DNA of 7,848 bases from an uncultured Bacteroidota bacterium (GTDB taxonomy: Bacteria > Bacteroidota > Bacteroidia > Bacteroidales > VadinHA17), in contig CAIPJU010000642.1 of the NCBI GenBank assembly GCA_903865465.1, positions 1-7,848 on the forward strand. The letters are read 5' to 3'. Every line of letters starts with the position of its first letter. Position 1 is the stretch's first letter. Positions 6,134-7,848 of this stretch are shown in pieces. The position numbers and the translations under genes are program-made. A model generated the notes under the pieces. The model worked only from the letters and a program-made list of their open reading frames with translations. It was not told where the DNA came from and searched no databases.

Positions 6134-6593
6134 AATAACTATTTACACCGACGGTGCTTCGAGCGGCAACCCTGGTCCGGGAGGTTACGGCGTTGTTTTA
6201 ATCTCAGGAAAACACAGGCTTGAAAAGTCCGAAGGCTTTCGTCTTACTACCAATAACAGGATGGAGTTGCTTGCGGTAATAACAGGCCTTGAAGCACTTA
6301 AAATTCCGGAAAGCAGGGTAACAATTTATACTGACTCGAAATATGTGGTCGATTCCGTCGAAAAAGGTTGGCTGTTCGGCTGGGAAAAAAAAGGGTTCCG
6401 GGATAAGAAAAACCCCGACCTGTGGATCAGATTTCTTAAAATATATCGCAGGCATAAGGTAAAATTTGTTTGGATAAAGGGACATGCCAGCATCCCCGCG
6501 AATGAAATCTGCGACAGGCTGGCAGTACAGGCTTCTGCAGGTAAAAACCTACCGGTGGATGAAGCTTATGAATCATTATCGTCCGGAGAATAA
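6123..6593 (+). CDS. rnhA: Ribonuclease HI
   Basis: RNase HI degrades the RNA strand of RNA/DNA hybrids such as R-loops and replication primers; it needs stretches of several ribonucleotides, unlike RNase HII. The 156 residues match the E. coli type (155). The complete DEDD active site is visible: Asp10 (YTDGASSGNPGPGGYG), Glu48 (NNRMELLA), Asp71 (YTDSKYV) and Asp131 (NEICDRLA). The flexible-loop His121 of KGHA is also present. The basic-protrusion region (GWLFGWEKKGFRDKKNPDLW, 82-101) is intact, and there is no N-terminal hybrid-binding domain. The ATG at 6123 overlaps the end of marC by 11 nt in a different frame, suggesting translational coupling since no Shine-Dalgarno sequence is present. 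With rnhB 3 kb upstream, the window carries both RNase H classes. Confidence 0.97.
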   Translation: MAGEITIYTDGASSGNPGPGGYGVVLISGKHRLEKSEGFRLTTNNRMELLAVITGLEALKIPESRVTIYTDSKYVVDSVEKGWLFGWEKKGFRDKKNPDLWIRFLKIYRRHKVKFVWIKGHASIPANEICDRLAVQASAGKNLPVDEAYESLSSGE

Positions 6594-6630
6594 TCGCAAT
6601 AAATGAATTCCTGAATTAGTTCCATTAATT

Positions 6631-7125
6631 ATGAGAGGGCAAAAAGAACTTTACGAACTTCTTGAGAAACTCAATATAGAATTTGAATATCACGAACACC
6701 CGCCTCTTGCCACAATTGAAGATGCAAAGATTCACTGGCAGGATTATAATTCCGGAAGATGCAAAAATATCTTCTTCCGGAATCACAAGGGCGACCGGCA
6801 CTACCTCGTGGTACTCGAACATCTCAGTCAGCTGAATATCAAGGATCTCGAAAAGCGGCTAAGGCAGGGAAAATTATCCTTCGCTTCCGACCTAAGGTTA
6901 AAAAAATACCTCGGAGTCGAACCGGGATCAGTTTCACCATTCGGATTGATTAACGATAGCGAACATCACGTCCATCTGTTTATTGATGAAACACTTAATG
7001 AATCTGAAAGACTTACTTTTCATCCAAATGTAAATACGGCATCCCTTGTAGTGTCCAAATCTGATTTTATCCGCTTCCTTACGGATGTCGGAAATTCGTA
7101 TGAATTTATTAAGCTTTATGCGTAG
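6631..7125 (+). CDS. YbaK/ProX-type aminoacyl-tRNA deacylase (PrdX/ProXp-ala-like)
   Basis: A free-standing cytoplasmic editing enzyme related to the INS domain of prolyl-tRNA synthetase; relatives clear mischarged tRNA(Pro), most often Ala-tRNA(Pro). At 164 residues it is a single YbaK/aa-tRNA-synthetase-associated domain. Visible family features are FEYHEHPPLATIEDA (18-32), GRCKNIFFRN with the conserved Lys45-Asn46 pair, HYLVVL, LRLKKYLGVEPGSVSPFGLIND in the middle, HVHLFIDETL, and FHPNVNTASLVVS near the end. Lys45-Asn46 and the GxVSPFGL segment match the ProXp-ala/PrdX branch better than E. coli YbaK, so Ala-tRNA(Pro) is the likely substrate by inference. The gene begins 37 nt after rnhA with no clear promoter, so it may be the last gene of the marC-rnhA transcript. 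The ATG at 6631 lacks a Shine-Dalgarno sequence, as do its neighbours. Confidence 0.92.
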   Translation: MRGQKELYELLEKLNIEFEYHEHPPLATIEDAKIHWQDYNSGRCKNIFFRNHKGDRHYLVVLEHLSQLNIKDLEKRLRQGKLSFASDLRLKKYLGVEPGSVSPFGLINDSEHHVHLFIDETLNESERLTFHPNVNTASLVVSKSDFIRFLTDVGNSYEFIKLYA

Positions 7126-7377
7126 GGGAAACAGCTCCTGAAGGGTCTTTATATCATAAATCAAAAATCAATCTTCAGCGTGACTTCATTACGGCAGCTA
7201 TTAATATGGATTTTATGTCTCAAAATGCGGATTCTGACGACAGATGGATCCTAAAGATCTCATTCCAAAGCTTTCGAAGAAGTCTTTCAGTTTTAAAACC
7301 TAATATTCTCCTTTTTTTGCATCATTTTTCAATTATACACGTCATTATGGCGATTAATATTACTAACCACTGATTTG
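7126..7377. other. Intergenic region with no convincing element
   Basis: This 252-bp AT-rich stretch separates the deacylase from the exported protein gene at 7378. There is no strong hairpin-plus-T-run terminator. The only promoter-like hint is TTTTTTTGCA ending near 7321, which matches TAnnTTTG at seven of eight positions and would give a leader of about 50 nt, but it lies in a T-run and lacks a -33 box. A 56-codon frame (7206-7373, including the stop) shows no protein-like features. Confidence 0.5.
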
Positions 7378-7848
7378 ATGAAAAAAATAATATTATGCCT
7401 GCTGATAGGGCTCGTGATTTTCCCGGCCTTAAAATCGCAGGATCTCCCAAAGAAAAAGTACAAGGCTACAAGGATAACGGAAGCTCCGGTAATAAATGGA
7501 ATTCTCGACGATCAGGTATGGCAGCTGGGAGACTGGAGTGACGATTTCACACAGAACGAACCATTAAACGGCCGGCCGGCAAGCCAGAAAACCGACTTCA
7601 AGGTCCTCTTTGACGGAGACAACCTTTATGTGGCAATTAAGGCTTATGATACAAGTCCTGATAGTATCGTCAACCGTCTTACACGGCGCGACCAGGTCGA
7701 TGGCGACCTTGTCGGAATATTACTCGACAGTTATCATGACCTTCGCACTGCTTTTCTCTTCGGAGTAAGTTCATCAGGCGTAAAATACGACCAGGTATTC
7801 ATTAATGACGGACAAAATCAGGATTCATCCTGGGATCCAAACTGGTGG
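7378..7848 (+). CDS. DUF5916 / CBM9-like exported protein, N-terminal part; runs off right edge
   Basis: 157 codons are present and the frame stays open to the window end. The protein starts with a signal peptide, MKKIILCLLIGLVIFPALKSQ, probably cut near residues 20-22. A carbohydrate-binding family 9-like (DOMON-type) beta-sandwich follows. Its hallmark is ITEAPVINGILDDQVW (33-48), then the strand pattern FKVLFDGDNLYVAIKAYD (74-91), RRDQVDGDLVGILLDSYHD, and TAFLFGVSSSGVKYDQ toward the edge. In the full-length family (typically 700-850 residues) this domain precedes a large DUF5916 region predicted to form an outer-membrane beta-barrel. That part lies outside the window. Function is unknown; a role at the outer membrane is inferred. 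The start at 7378 is supported by the signal peptide; no Shine-Dalgarno sequence precedes it. Confidence 0.88.
   Translation, partial: MKKIILCLLIGLVIFPALKSQDLPKKKYKATRITEAPVINGILDDQVWQLGDWSDDFTQNEPLNGRPASQKTDFKVLFDGDNLYVAIKAYDTSPDSIVNRLTRRDQVDGDLVGILLDSYHDLRTAFLFGVSSSGVKYDQVFINDGQNQDSSWDPNWW

Noticed and set aside
215..7142. A 14-mer, AAACAGCTCCTGAA, present at 215-228 and again at 7129-7142, both intergenic
   Set aside because: By rough estimate, a chance 14-base match within 7.8 kb is expected about once in ten such windows. There is no extended similarity around the copies.
7206..7373. Open frame of 56 codons (including stop) ending just before the ATG at 7378
   Set aside because: The composition is not protein-like, with no domain, signal or start context. 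It is probably chance in AT-rich intergenic DNA.

Overview
The window looks like chromosomal DNA from a member of the Bacteroidetes (Bacteroidota), probably Bacteroidales-like. Three things point there. First, the gene content: a family S46 dipeptidyl-peptidase, a DUF5916/CBM9-like exported protein and an exported glycosidase-like lipoprotein. Second, TAnnTTTG-type -7 promoter boxes lie in front of several genes. Third, no readable start codon is preceded by a Shine-Dalgarno sequence. The genus cannot be fixed from the sequence alone.

Layout: (1) At the left edge, on the minus strand, is the 5' end of prfB (release factor 2, 129->1, running off the window). It carries a classic in-frame UGA +1 programmed frameshift site, AGGAGG-TAT-CTT-TGA-C, and is easily missed because both reading-frame pieces are short. 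(2) A 180-bp divergent intergenic region (130-309) holds a -7 box for prfB and a weaker one for the rightward gene. (3) 310-2460 encodes a large alpha-galactosidase-like lipoprotein. (4) 2549-3148 is rnhB (RNase HII). (5) 3217-5367 is a DPP7-type S46 dipeptidyl-peptidase with its own promoter. (6) 5368-5545 is intergenic and contains an imperfect inverted repeat built from degenerate GCAAAG units, overlapping the next promoter. (7) marC-family membrane protein (5546-6133), rnhA (6123-6593, overlapping marC by 11 nt) and a YbaK/ProX-type tRNA-editing deacylase (6631-7125) form a likely co-transcribed group. (8) A 252-bp gap (7126-7377) shows no convincing element. (9) 7378 to the right edge is the N-terminal part of a DUF5916/CBM9-like exported protein, open to the window end.

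Functionally this is a mixed neighbourhood. Housekeeping translation and nucleic-acid maintenance genes (prfB, rnhB, rnhA, the tRNA deacylase) sit beside exported degradative or envelope proteins (glycosidase-like lipoprotein, DPP7, DUF5916 protein). I see no mobile element, CRISPR array, tRNA or rRNA, and no obviously new multi-gene system. The most noteworthy signal is the hidden prfB recoding site. Its internal AGGAGG stands out because the start codons here appear not to use Shine-Dalgarno pairing.
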